From NCBI GenBank assembly GCA_035606235.1, contig DATNFU010000056.1, forward strand, positions 1 to 12,217: a stretch of 12,217 nt of DNA. Reading direction: 5' to 3'. Below, in pieces: positions 6,927 to 12,217 of this stretch (the stretch's first letter is position 1; each line of letters opens with the position of its first letter). Source of the stretch: 66-474 sp035606235. GTDB lineage: Bacteria > Pseudomonadota > Gammaproteobacteria > Xanthomonadales > Rhodanobacteraceae. Both the position numbers and the translations under genes were made by a program. The notes beneath the pieces were generated by a model. That model did no database searches. It had not been told where the DNA came from and was given only the letters and a program-made list of their open reading frames with translations.

Positions 6927-6965
6927 GGGAAGAGGAGCGGGAGTGGGTCGTGGGAAGCGGGAAGT
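6927..6965. repeat. degenerate GGGAAGY heptamer repeats before ptsH
   Basis: A purine-only run built of GGGAAGA, GGAGC, GGGAGT, GGGTCGT, GGGAAGC and GGGAAGT, the last three in an exact 7-bp register (6945-6965). The 16 bases at 6950-6965 recur inverted at 10239-10254, just after rpoN, with a single mismatch. It sits in the gap between the EIIA gene and ptsH. Confidence 0.65.
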
Positions 6966-7008
6966 CAAAGCCTCCCCGTTTTCCACTTCGGACTACCGAT
7001 TTCCGCTC

Positions 7009-7440
7009 TCAAACCTTGTCAATGAAGATCCCGCCGCGACCGCCGCTGGCGGCGACTTCGGCCAACTCGTCCAGCGGCTTGTCGGCGTAATTCAGCACTC
7101 GCAGCAGCATCGGCAGGTTCAGGCCGGAGACGCAGCGCGCGTGCACGCCCAGGCTGCCCAGCCGATGCGCGACATTGCAGGGCGTGGCGCCATACAGATC
7201 CGAAAGCACCAGCACGCCCCCGCCGATATCCAGCGCGCGCGCCGCGTGCGCGGTGGTGGACAGCGTTCCGGCCGGATCGGAACAGTCGCCGATTTCGACC
7301 ACATCCACGCTCAGCGGCAGATGCGGCATCACATGACGCGCGGCCTCGATCAGCGCATTGCCGATCGCATGATGGGTGATCAGCAGCACGCCTACACTGG
7401 GGATGTCGTGGGGAACCGGCAGGGATGTGGCGGGATTCAT
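7009..7440 (-). CDS. PTS EIIA component, mannose family (stand-alone)
   Basis: A 143-residue EIIA-Man domain that accepts phosphate from HPr on His23 (VLLITHHAIGNAL), the histidine that follows Thr as in E. coli ManX. Further family marks are GGVLVLSDLYGATPCN in the middle and VSGLNLPMLLRVLNY towards the end. There is no IIB, IIC or IID partner here, so it is more likely a regulatory phosphate acceptor than a transport subunit. The ATG at 7440, 47 bp after rapZ, leaves a 15-residue tail before the domain, slightly longer than usual. No good ribosome binding site precedes it. A 12-codon ORF (7475-7437) ends in ATGA overlap with this start, so coupling to its translation is possible. Confidence 0.92.
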   Translation of the reverse strand: MNPATSLPVPHDIPSVGVLLITHHAIGNALIEAARHVMPHLPLSVDVVEIGDCSDPAGTLSTTAHAARALDIGGGVLVLSDLYGATPCNVAHRLGSLGVHARCVSGLNLPMLLRVLNYADKPLDELAEVAASGGRGGIFIDKV

Positions 7441-7487
7441 GGCAGGAGATGGGGAAACATGGGGTGCATGGGCATGGTCTGCAAGAA

Positions 7488-8372
7488 TCAATCCAGTTCG
7501 CGGTGAAAGGTAAGCACTTGTTCGCGCTTGCCGCGGAAATGCTCCGCCAGCCGCTCGGCGAGGTACACCGAGCGATGGCGGCCCCCGGTGCAGCCGATCG
7601 CGACGGTGAGATAACGCTTGTCCTCGCCCTCGAAGCGCGGCAGCCATTCTTCCAGCAGCCGCACGATGTCGTCGAGAAAATGTCCGACCAGCGGCTGCGC
7701 GATCAGGAACTCGCGAACCGCGGTGTCCTTGCCGGAAAGCGGACGCAGCCGCGGATCCCAGTGCGGGTTCGGCAGGCAGCGCGCGTCGAATACGAAATCC
7801 GAATCCGGCGGCAGACCGCGCCGGTAGGCGAAGGATTCGAACAGCAGCGTGGATTCCCCGTCGCTGGCGCCGAAACCGGTGGCGATTGCGCGCCGCAACT
7901 GGTGCACATTCATCTCGCTGGAGTCCACCACGCGATCGGCAATGGCGGCCAGTGGACGCAGCCTGCGGCGTTCCTCCGCGATTGCATCGGGCAGCGAGCG
8001 TTTGCCATTGCTCAACGGATGCTTGCGGCGCGTTTCCGAATAGCGTTTCAGCAGCACCTCTTCGTTGCTGTCGAGGAACAGCAGCTCGACCTGCGCGCCG
8101 GATTCGGTCAATGCCGACAACGCTTCCGGCAGGCGCTCCAGATCGCCGCGGTTGCGCACGTCGACGCCCACCGCAATGTGCGCCATCGGCGTCCGCTCGC
8201 CGCCGGTGAGTGCGGCAACCAGCGCCGGCAGCAGCGTGGTCGGGAGGTTGTCCACGCAGTAGAAACCGAGATCCTCGAACGCCCGCAGCGCGACCGTCTT
8301 GCCCGCGCCGGACAGGCCGCTGAGCACGATCACTCTTGGATGCGCGTTTTCCCCTGGCAAAGTCGAAGTCAT
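7488..8372 (-). CDS. rapZ: RapZ/YvcJ-family P-loop nucleotide-binding protein
   Basis: A 294-residue protein with Walker A GLSGAGKT at 19-26, followed by the family block GFYCVDNLPTTLLP, and the C-terminal signature AIGCTGGRHRSVYLAERLA. In E. coli RapZ binds the small RNAs GlmY and GlmZ and directs RNase E to GlmZ, controlling amino-sugar synthesis; in other bacteria the protein sits beside hprK and PTS genes with a less clear role. The basic tail of E. coli RapZ (ending EKRKP) is missing: this one stops at FHRELD. The start at 8372 gives the usual N-terminus; a longer frame to 8450 adds 26 atypical residues. The 171-bp leader after hprK holds two hairpins. No Shine-Dalgarno sequence is visible. 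Confidence 0.93.
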   Translation of the reverse strand: MTSTLPGENAHPRVIVLSGLSGAGKTVALRAFEDLGFYCVDNLPTTLLPALVAALTGGERTPMAHIAVGVDVRNRGDLERLPEALSALTESGAQVELLFLDSNEEVLLKRYSETRRKHPLSNGKRSLPDAIAEERRRLRPLAAIADRVVDSSEMNVHQLRRAIATGFGASDGESTLLFESFAYRRGLPPDSDFVFDARCLPNPHWDPRLRPLSGKDTAVREFLIAQPLVGHFLDDIVRLLEEWLPRFEGEDKRYLTVAIGCTGGRHRSVYLAERLAEHFRGKREQVLTFHRELD

Positions 8373-8390
8373 GCGTGGTGTTTGAACGGT

Positions 8391-8413
8391 GCAGCCACCG
8401 ATGGCTGCTTTTT
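8391..8413 (+). terminator. hairpin plus T5 in the rapZ leader (reads as terminator on + strand)
   Basis: GCAGCCA (8391-8397), a 4-base loop CCGA, TGGCTGC (8402-8408), then TTTTT. This is a perfect 7-bp stem with a U-run, so it has the form of an intrinsic terminator for transcription going rightwards, although no + strand gene is recognised there. On the coding (-) strand the same hairpin lies 18 bases upstream of the rapZ ATG and lacks a downstream U-run, so it could only act as an RNA structure near the start site. Confidence 0.55.
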
Positions 8414-8440
8414 GATCTTCGCGATCGCGGTTGATCGCAA

Positions 8441-8467
8441 CAAAATGCAAAGGCGGCCAGAGCCGCC
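8441..8467 (-). terminator. probable intrinsic terminator after hprK
   Basis: On the - strand GGCGGC, loop TCTG, GCCGCC (8467-8452) is followed by the T-rich tail TTTGCATTTTG. The stem is 6 bp, all G-C. It lies 77 bp after the hprK stop and 79 bp before rapZ. It would end or attenuate transcription from hprK and suggests rapZ and the PTS genes may have a separate or attenuated supply of transcripts. Confidence 0.55.
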
Positions 8468-8543
8468 GCCCCCGGCAAAGGGCTTCGTTGCCGCGCCGGC
8501 ACCGACGTATGGCCCGGACGGAGGAGCGCCCCGAGGCATGGCA

Positions 8544-9500
8544 TCACTGGCGATCATGGATGATCGCACTAACCATGTGAGCTTGCCGATCAATGAACAC
8601 CTGAGCCGGGTCGAAGCCCTTGGATTTCAGCATGTGGCTGCGCACCGCAGCTTCCACCAGCACCGCGAGGTTGCGGCCCGGAGCCACCGGTACCGTGATC
8701 TGCGGCACCTTGACCTCCATCACCTCGCGCCAGCCGGTGTCGCCGGTGAGGCGGGTCATGGCATCGGCCTCCTCGCCCACGCCGACCGGCTGCAGGTGCA
8801 CGATCAGGCGAAGGTATTTGGACGGCTTTACGGCTGTATGGCCGAACATCTCGCGCACGTTCAGCACCCCCAGCCCGCGCACCTCCAGCAAATCGCGCAG
8901 CAGATCCGGACAGGCGCCGTCGATCACGTCCGGCGCGATCAGGGTGAATTCCGGCGCGTCGTCGGCGACCAGGCGATGCCCGCGCGTCACCAGTTCCAGC
9001 GCCAGCTCGCTCTTGCCGGTGCCTGACGCGCCGGTGATCAGCACGCCGATCGAATAGACCTCCAGGAACACGCCATGCAGCGTGACCTGTCGCGCCAGCG
9101 CGCGCGCCAGGTGGTATTGCAGAAAAGTCAGCAATTCATGGCCGCGCTTGGCGCTGACCCACAGCGGCGTCTGGGTTTCCTCGGCGGCTTCGCGCAGATC
9201 GGTCGGCACCGCCTGATCCTTGGTCACGATCAGCGCGATCGGCTGCTGTGCCACGATCTTCTGCACGGTTTCCCAGCGCGCGCGCGACTCCAGTTCGTCG
9301 AGGTATTTCAGTTCCTCGCTGCCGATGATCTGCAGCTTGTTGGGATAGATGATGTTGAGATAGCCGATCTCGGACGGCCGGCGCGCGCCGACCTTACCCG
9401 GCTCCAGCGCGCGCGCTTCGCCCTTGCGTCCGGCGATCCAGCGCAACGCCAGGCGTTCCTGGACGCTGTCGTACAACTCGCGCGCGCTGAGTCGGTTCAC
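8544..9500 (-). CDS. hprK: HPr kinase/phosphorylase
   Basis: A 318-residue bifunctional enzyme that phosphorylates HPr on Ser46 with ATP or PPi and removes the phosphate by phosphorolysis. The N-terminal domain (about 1-130) precedes the kinase core. His142 (LHGVFLEVYSIG) is the conserved catalytic-region histidine, the P-loop GASGTGKS is at 157-164, Asp180-Asp181 follow, and the HprK signature EVRGLGVLNV is at 206-215. Length is normal (about 310-320). The start is GTG at 9500, chosen because MNRLSARELYDS is the typical family N-terminus and no ATG fits. It occupies the place that ptsN holds in enterobacterial rpoN operons. It lies 107 bp after hpf, with GC-rich potential hairpins but no U-run in the gap. 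Confidence 0.96.
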   Translation of the reverse strand: MNRLSARELYDSVQERLALRWIAGRKGEARALEPGKVGARRPSEIGYLNIIYPNKLQIIGSEELKYLDELESRARWETVQKIVAQQPIALIVTKDQAVPTDLREAAEETQTPLWVSAKRGHELLTFLQYHLARALARQVTLHGVFLEVYSIGVLITGASGTGKSELALELVTRGHRLVADDAPEFTLIAPDVIDGACPDLLRDLLEVRGLGVLNVREMFGHTAVKPSKYLRLIVHLQPVGVGEEADAMTRLTGDTGWREVMEVKVPQITVPVAPGRNLAVLVEAAVRSHMLKSKGFDPAQVFIDRQAHMVSAIIHDRQ

Positions 9501-9520
9501 GGGCCGATCCGGGGTTCGGG

Positions 9521-9535
9521 GCGCTTATTGTGCCA
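9521..9535 (-). promoter_or_regulatory. hprK: weak candidate sigma-54 promoter before hprK
   Basis: On the - strand a perfect -24 box TGGCAC (9535-9530) is followed by GG-N10-GC spacing, with GC at 9522-9521. The -12 box (GCGCC) otherwise departs from TTGCA. Transcription would begin only about 10 bases before the GTG start. A chance match in GC-rich DNA is quite possible. Confidence 0.25.
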
Positions 9536-9607
9536 GCGCCCGCGCTTCAACGCGCTTTCAGGCCCCCGGCCTTGGGTGAGGCCCTGGAGCCTGCCGGGTT
9601 CCGTGCC

Positions 9608-9937
9608 CTAGGTTCCGTCCACCAGATCGGCGCCATCGCGACGACCTTCCTGCAATCGTTCCTTGTGCCGGCGCACCTGCGCGTCCAGTTTATCGAACAG
9701 CGCATCGATCGCCGCATACATGTCGCCTTCCACCGCGTCGGCATGGAGCATCTTGCCGGGTGCCGCCGCCAGCGTGCCTTCCGCCTTGTGCGCCAGCCGG
9801 TTCTTCTCCACTTCCAGAACGACGCTGAGCGAGGTCAGGTGATCGAAATGCCGGGCCAGGCGTTCGCGTTTGGTGTCCACGTAATCGCGCAACGCGGGGG
9901 TGACTTCGACTTGATGGCCGCTGATCTGGACTTGCAT
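9608..9937 (-). CDS. hpf: ribosome hibernation promoting factor (short HPF/YhbH, sigma-54 modulation family)
   Basis: A 109-residue protein of the HPF/YfiA family, which binds the 30S decoding region in stationary phase and favours inactive 100S ribosome dimers. The MQVQISGHQVEVTPALRDYV start and the helix with LARHFDHL match the family. It has the short form: the C-terminal dimerisation domain of long HPF is absent. GAGGA lies about 8 bases before the ATG, a good ribosome binding site. It follows rpoN, as in most proteobacteria. The 330-bp upstream gap carries a sigma-54-type promoter and repeat sequences, so it likely has its own transcription besides read-through from rpoN. Confidence 0.95.
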   Translation of the reverse strand: MQVQISGHQVEVTPALRDYVDTKRERLARHFDHLTSLSVVLEVEKNRLAHKAEGTLAAAPGKMLHADAVEGDMYAAIDALFDKLDAQVRRHKERLQEGRRDGADLVDGT

Positions 9938-10019
9938 GGCTGATTCCTCGGAGAAGACGGGATGAGACGCGGATTTTTCGAGTGCGGGTACTCCTTGCGA
10001 AAGAAGGGTATGGGGGCAA

Positions 10020-10036
10020 TGCGAATCTCGTGCCGG
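10020..10036 (-). promoter_or_regulatory. hpf: candidate sigma-54 promoter of hpf
   Basis: Read on the - strand, CCGGCACG (10036-10029), four bases AGAT, then TCGCA (10024-10020). The invariant GG (10034-10033) and GC (10022-10021) are exactly 10 bases apart, and the match to TGGCACG-N4-TTGCA has one change in each box. Transcription would start near 10010, giving a leader of about 70 nt before hpf. It lies between rpoN and hpf, so sigma-54 may drive the gene next to its own. No enhancer-binding site was identified. Confidence 0.5.
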
Positions 10037-10120
10037 ATTTGAAAGAGGCCCCTATCTTGCGAGTATCGAAGTGAAAAGAAAGTTCCGCGAACGGGAATCG
10101 GGAAAGTGCGCCCACCATGC

Positions 10121-10225
10121 CGTCATCCCGGGATCGAGCGCCGCGCGGAACCCGGAATCTGCTCTCCAGACGAAGAAGAATCCGGGTTCCGTTCCCGATG
10201 GGGCCGAAACTGCCCCCAAATGACG
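10121..10225. repeat. intergenic palindromic repeat, copy B
   Basis: A 105-bp unit with outer inverted ends CGTCAT (10121-10126) and ATGACG (10220-10225). The inner perfect 11-bp inverted arms are CGGAACCCGGA (10146-10156) and TCCGGGTTCCG (10181-10191). It shares GTCAT, GGAACCC/GGGTTCC and GAAACTGC with the element at 3775-3870. It sits in the rpoN-hpf gap (9938-10267), which has no gene. The rest of that gap holds GGGAATC-GGGAAAG (10093-10106) and, at 10239-10254, an inverted near-copy of the repeat before ptsH. It looks like a small non-coding mobile palindrome. No transposase or clear target duplication is seen. Confidence 0.6.
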
Positions 10226-10267
10226 ATATTGTTATTTCACTTCCCGCTGCCCACTTTCTACGTCTTT

Positions 10268-11701
10268 TCACCCCGCGCGCTGGCGCTCGCCGGAGCTTGG
10301 GATGCGGAGCGCCTCGCGATATTTCGCCACCGTGCGGCGCGCGACCTGGATGCCGCGCTTGTTCAACTCCGTGGTGAGGCCCTGATCGGATAACGGCTTG
10401 CGCGGGTCTTCCTCCGCCACGAGCTTGCGGATCATCGCCTGGATCGCGGTGGCGGAAGCCGCACCGCCGTCGTCCGTGGCCACGCCGCTGGAGAAGAAAT
10501 GCTTGAACTCGAAGGTGCCGCGCGGCGTGTGCAGATACTTGCGCGTGGTGACGCGCGAGATGGTGGATTCGTGCATGCCAAGTTCATCGGCGACCTCGCG
10601 CAGCACCAGCGGCTTCATCGCCTCCGGGCCGTAATCCAGGAACGCGCTCTGGGTGCGCACGATCGCCTGCGCGACCTTGTACAGCGTATCGGCGCGCGCC
10701 TTCAGGCTTTTCATCAACCAGCGCGCTTCCTGCAGTTGGCCACGCAGATAGGTCGCGTCGTTGCGACGTGCGCGCGCGATCAGATCGCAATAATGGCGGT
10801 TGATCGCAAGCCTCGGCTGACAATTGGGCGACAGCGCCACGCGCCAGCGGCCCTCGCTCTTCACCGCGTAGGCATCCGGCGCGATGTATTCGGTGGGCGC
10901 CGGATCGAATGCCGCGCCAGGGCGCGGATCAAGCCCGCGGATCAGCGTGGCCGCCGCGATCACGTCGTCCGCCTGGGCATCCAGCTTGCGACCCAACCGG
11001 ACGAAATCGCGGCGCGCCAGCAGTTCCAGTTCGGAAGCAACGATGCGCAATGCCAGCGAGCGGCCGTAAGTATTGACATCCAGTTGCTGCAACTGCACGT
11101 CGAGACAGTCGCGCAGATCGAGGCTGGCGACGCCGGTCGGATCGAAGCGCTGCACGCGATGCCGCACCGCTTCGATTTCCTCGGTCGTGGGCGGCGGGGC
11201 GAACGAACTCAGCGCGGCTTGCACCGGCTCCAGGCCTTCATGCAGATAGCCATCCGCATCCAGTGCATCGATGATCGCGATCGCGATCACGCGGTCGCGA
11301 TCGGAACAGCGCGCCAGATTCAACTGCCACATCAGGTGTTCGCGCAGGCCTTCCTGCACGGCATCCTGATGTTCGGGCGCGTCGTCATCGTCACCGGAAA
11401 AATTCGACTGCGGCGCATCGCCACCCAGTTCGCGTCGTTCCCAGGGTTCGGCGTCGTATTCGGCCGCGGCTTCGGGTTCGGCATCGGCCGTTTCGGGCGG
11501 CGTGGATTCCGCTTCGCCCTCGGCCGCATCGTCGTCACTGTCTTCGGGTGCATCCAGCTCCAGCAGCGGGTTGGTTTCCGCCAGCTCGCGCAGTTCGGTT
11601 TCCAGTTCGACCTGCGACAACTGCAATAGCCGGATCGCCTGCTGCAATTGCGGCGTGAGCGCAAGCTGCTGATGGAGTCGGAGCTGTATACCGGGCTTCA
11701 T
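10268..11701 (-). CDS. rpoN: RNA polymerase sigma-54 factor
   Basis: A 477-residue alternative sigma factor that recognises -24/-12 promoters and needs an AAA+ enhancer-binding protein to open DNA. Region I (MKPGIQLRLHQQLALTPQLQQAIRLL) has the usual Gln/Leu-rich form. Region II is a long acidic stretch at about 50-115. The core-binding region follows. The helix-turn-helix lies around 366-387 (ADELGMHESTISR), and the RpoN box ARRTVAKYRE at 454-463 is a perfect match. The ATG at 11701 is fixed by the family N-terminus. It follows lptB by 309 bp, so it may have its own promoter, but none was clear. No sign of damage. Confidence 0.98.
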   Translation of the reverse strand: MKPGIQLRLHQQLALTPQLQQAIRLLQLSQVELETELRELAETNPLLELDAPEDSDDDAAEGEAESTPPETADAEPEAAAEYDAEPWERRELGGDAPQSNFSGDDDDAPEHQDAVQEGLREHLMWQLNLARCSDRDRVIAIAIIDALDADGYLHEGLEPVQAALSSFAPPPTTEEIEAVRHRVQRFDPTGVASLDLRDCLDVQLQQLDVNTYGRSLALRIVASELELLARRDFVRLGRKLDAQADDVIAAATLIRGLDPRPGAAFDPAPTEYIAPDAYAVKSEGRWRVALSPNCQPRLAINRHYCDLIARARRNDATYLRGQLQEARWLMKSLKARADTLYKVAQAIVRTQSAFLDYGPEAMKPLVLREVADELGMHESTISRVTTRKYLHTPRGTFEFKHFFSSGVATDDGGAASATAIQAMIRKLVAEEDPRKPLSDQGLTTELNKRGIQVARRTVAKYREALRIPSSGERQRAG

Positions 11702-12010
11702 GCGTGGGCGGTGAGGTGTCGCGGCTACGGAGTGGGCATCCTAACCCTACGCGGTGTGAACGGATAGTTTTTGGAAGCATGGGCGGTGCGAGCCGATCGC
11801 GCGGGTACGCCGCCGCGCGCAGGCGCAAAGCCGCCGGGCGAAGGGCGAAGCCGGGCGCGCATGCCATGTGTTGAGTGGCATCGCTTATTCGCCTGAGCGG
11901 GGGCCAAGGGACGCAGGATCGACGTCAGGCACCAGGGACGATCACCTGCCCGATTCCGAGCACCATCGACGGCGGCGAGAGGCCGAGCGCAAGTTGCGCA
12001 ACCGCGCAGA
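11702..12010. other. gene-free gap between lptB and rpoN
   Basis: I see no convincing gene on either strand. The gap should contain the rpoN promoter; a weak TAGGAT lies about 45 bases before the start codon but without a good -35. Two tandem GGGCGAA heptamers occur at 11836-11849 in a GC-rich stretch. No terminator with a U-run was seen after lptB, so read-through from lptB into rpoN remains possible. Confidence 0.5.
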
Positions 12011-12217
12011 CTACATCCGGAACTCACGGCCCAAATACACCTCGCGCACTTGTTCATGCGCCAGGATTTCCGCGGGCGTGCCGCGCGCCAGCACCTTGCC
12101 TTCGTTCAAGATGTAGGCGTGCTCGCAAATGCCGAGCGCTTCGCGCACGTTGTGATCGGTGAGCAGCACGCCGATGCCGCGATCGCGCAGGTGCCGCACG
12201 ATGCGCTGGATTTCGCC
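12011..12217 (-). CDS. lptB: LPS export ABC transporter ATPase LptB, C-terminal part
   Basis: The last 68 residues of LptB; the frame is open to the window edge and the start lies outside. LptB is the cytoplasmic ATPase that powers the LptB2FG complex extracting lipopolysaccharide from the inner membrane for transport to the cell surface. The H-loop region GIGVLLTDHNVREALGICE, the segment ILNEGKVLARGTPAEIL and the ending VYLGREFRM are characteristic of LptB and distinguish it from other ABC ATPases. lptB immediately before rpoN is the standard proteobacterial order. Confidence 0.95.
   Translation of the reverse strand, partial: GEIQRIVRHLRDRGIGVLLTDHNVREALGICEHAYILNEGKVLARGTPAEILAHEQVREVYLGREFRM

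Noticed and set aside
6876..7008. sigma-54 promoter before ptsH
   Set aside because: GGCAC occurs just before the start codon, but the next GC is one base out of register.
5830..7506. 558-codon open frame on the + strand
   Set aside because: It lies antisense to ptsI, ptsH and the EIIA gene, all of which have clear motifs. Its translation is low-complexity and without recognisable domains, as expected for a shadow in GC-rich DNA.
7425..9026. 533-codon open frame on the + strand
   Set aside because: Antisense to rapZ and hprK; no domain or plausible start signal.
9501..9607. intrinsic terminator between hpf and hprK
   Set aside because: GC-rich complementary segments (GGCCT/AGGCC) exist but no U-run follows on the - strand.
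10499..11629. 376-codon open frame on the + strand
   Set aside because: Antisense to rpoN, whose HTH and RpoN box are unmistakable.
1..12217. tRNA or rRNA genes
   Set aside because: No cloverleaf with a T-loop GTTCRA pattern in a suitable setting, and no rRNA sequence, was seen by eye in the gaps.

Overview
The window is chromosomal DNA from a high-GC gammaproteobacterium, most likely of the order Xanthomonadales (Lysobacterales: Xanthomonadaceae or Rhodanobacteraceae). The reasons are the gene order lptB-rpoN-hpf-hprK-rapZ-EIIA(Man)-ptsH-ptsI, the strong GC bias at third codon positions, an integrase resembling the chromosomal integron integrases of xanthomonads, and REP palindromes with a GTAGGAGC head. 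The family-level placement is an inference.

Left part (1-1776): the end of a chromosomal integron. An intact integron integrase gene (intI, + strand) faces away from a cassette array that extends leftwards off the window. The first cassette (50-604) is complete. It encodes an unrecognised 145-residue membrane protein on the - strand and ends in a readable attC site. The cassette junction and the attC boxes fit each other exactly when the cassette is closed into a circle. A 49-base fragment of the next cassette is visible.

Middle (1798-4761): yoaA, an Fe-S XPD/DinG-type DNA helicase, starts 21 bp after intI. It is followed by tsaB, a partner protein in tRNA t6A synthesis. yoaA and tsaB are also neighbours in E. 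coli, so the integron lies beside an old gene pair. The 321 bp between them is full of repeats, including 13 consecutive GGCTTRC heptamers that end just upstream of the tsaB start.

Right part (4810-12217, all - strand, converging on tsaB): lptB (partial), rpoN, hpf, hprK, rapZ, an EIIA of the mannose family, ptsH and ptsI. This is a regulatory PTS: EI and HPr phosphorylate a lone EIIA, with no sugar permease in sight, and HprK can phosphorylate HPr on Ser46, which is present. hprK sits where enterobacteria carry ptsN. A GG-N10-GC sigma-54-type promoter lies upstream of hpf, downstream of rpoN itself. A pair of inverted REP sequences separates ptsI from tsaB and supplies the ptsI stop codon.

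Nearly every intergenic gap carries short repeats with a 7-bp period or GGAACCC/GGGTTCC palindromes. Together with the integron cassette, these are the least explained parts of the window.
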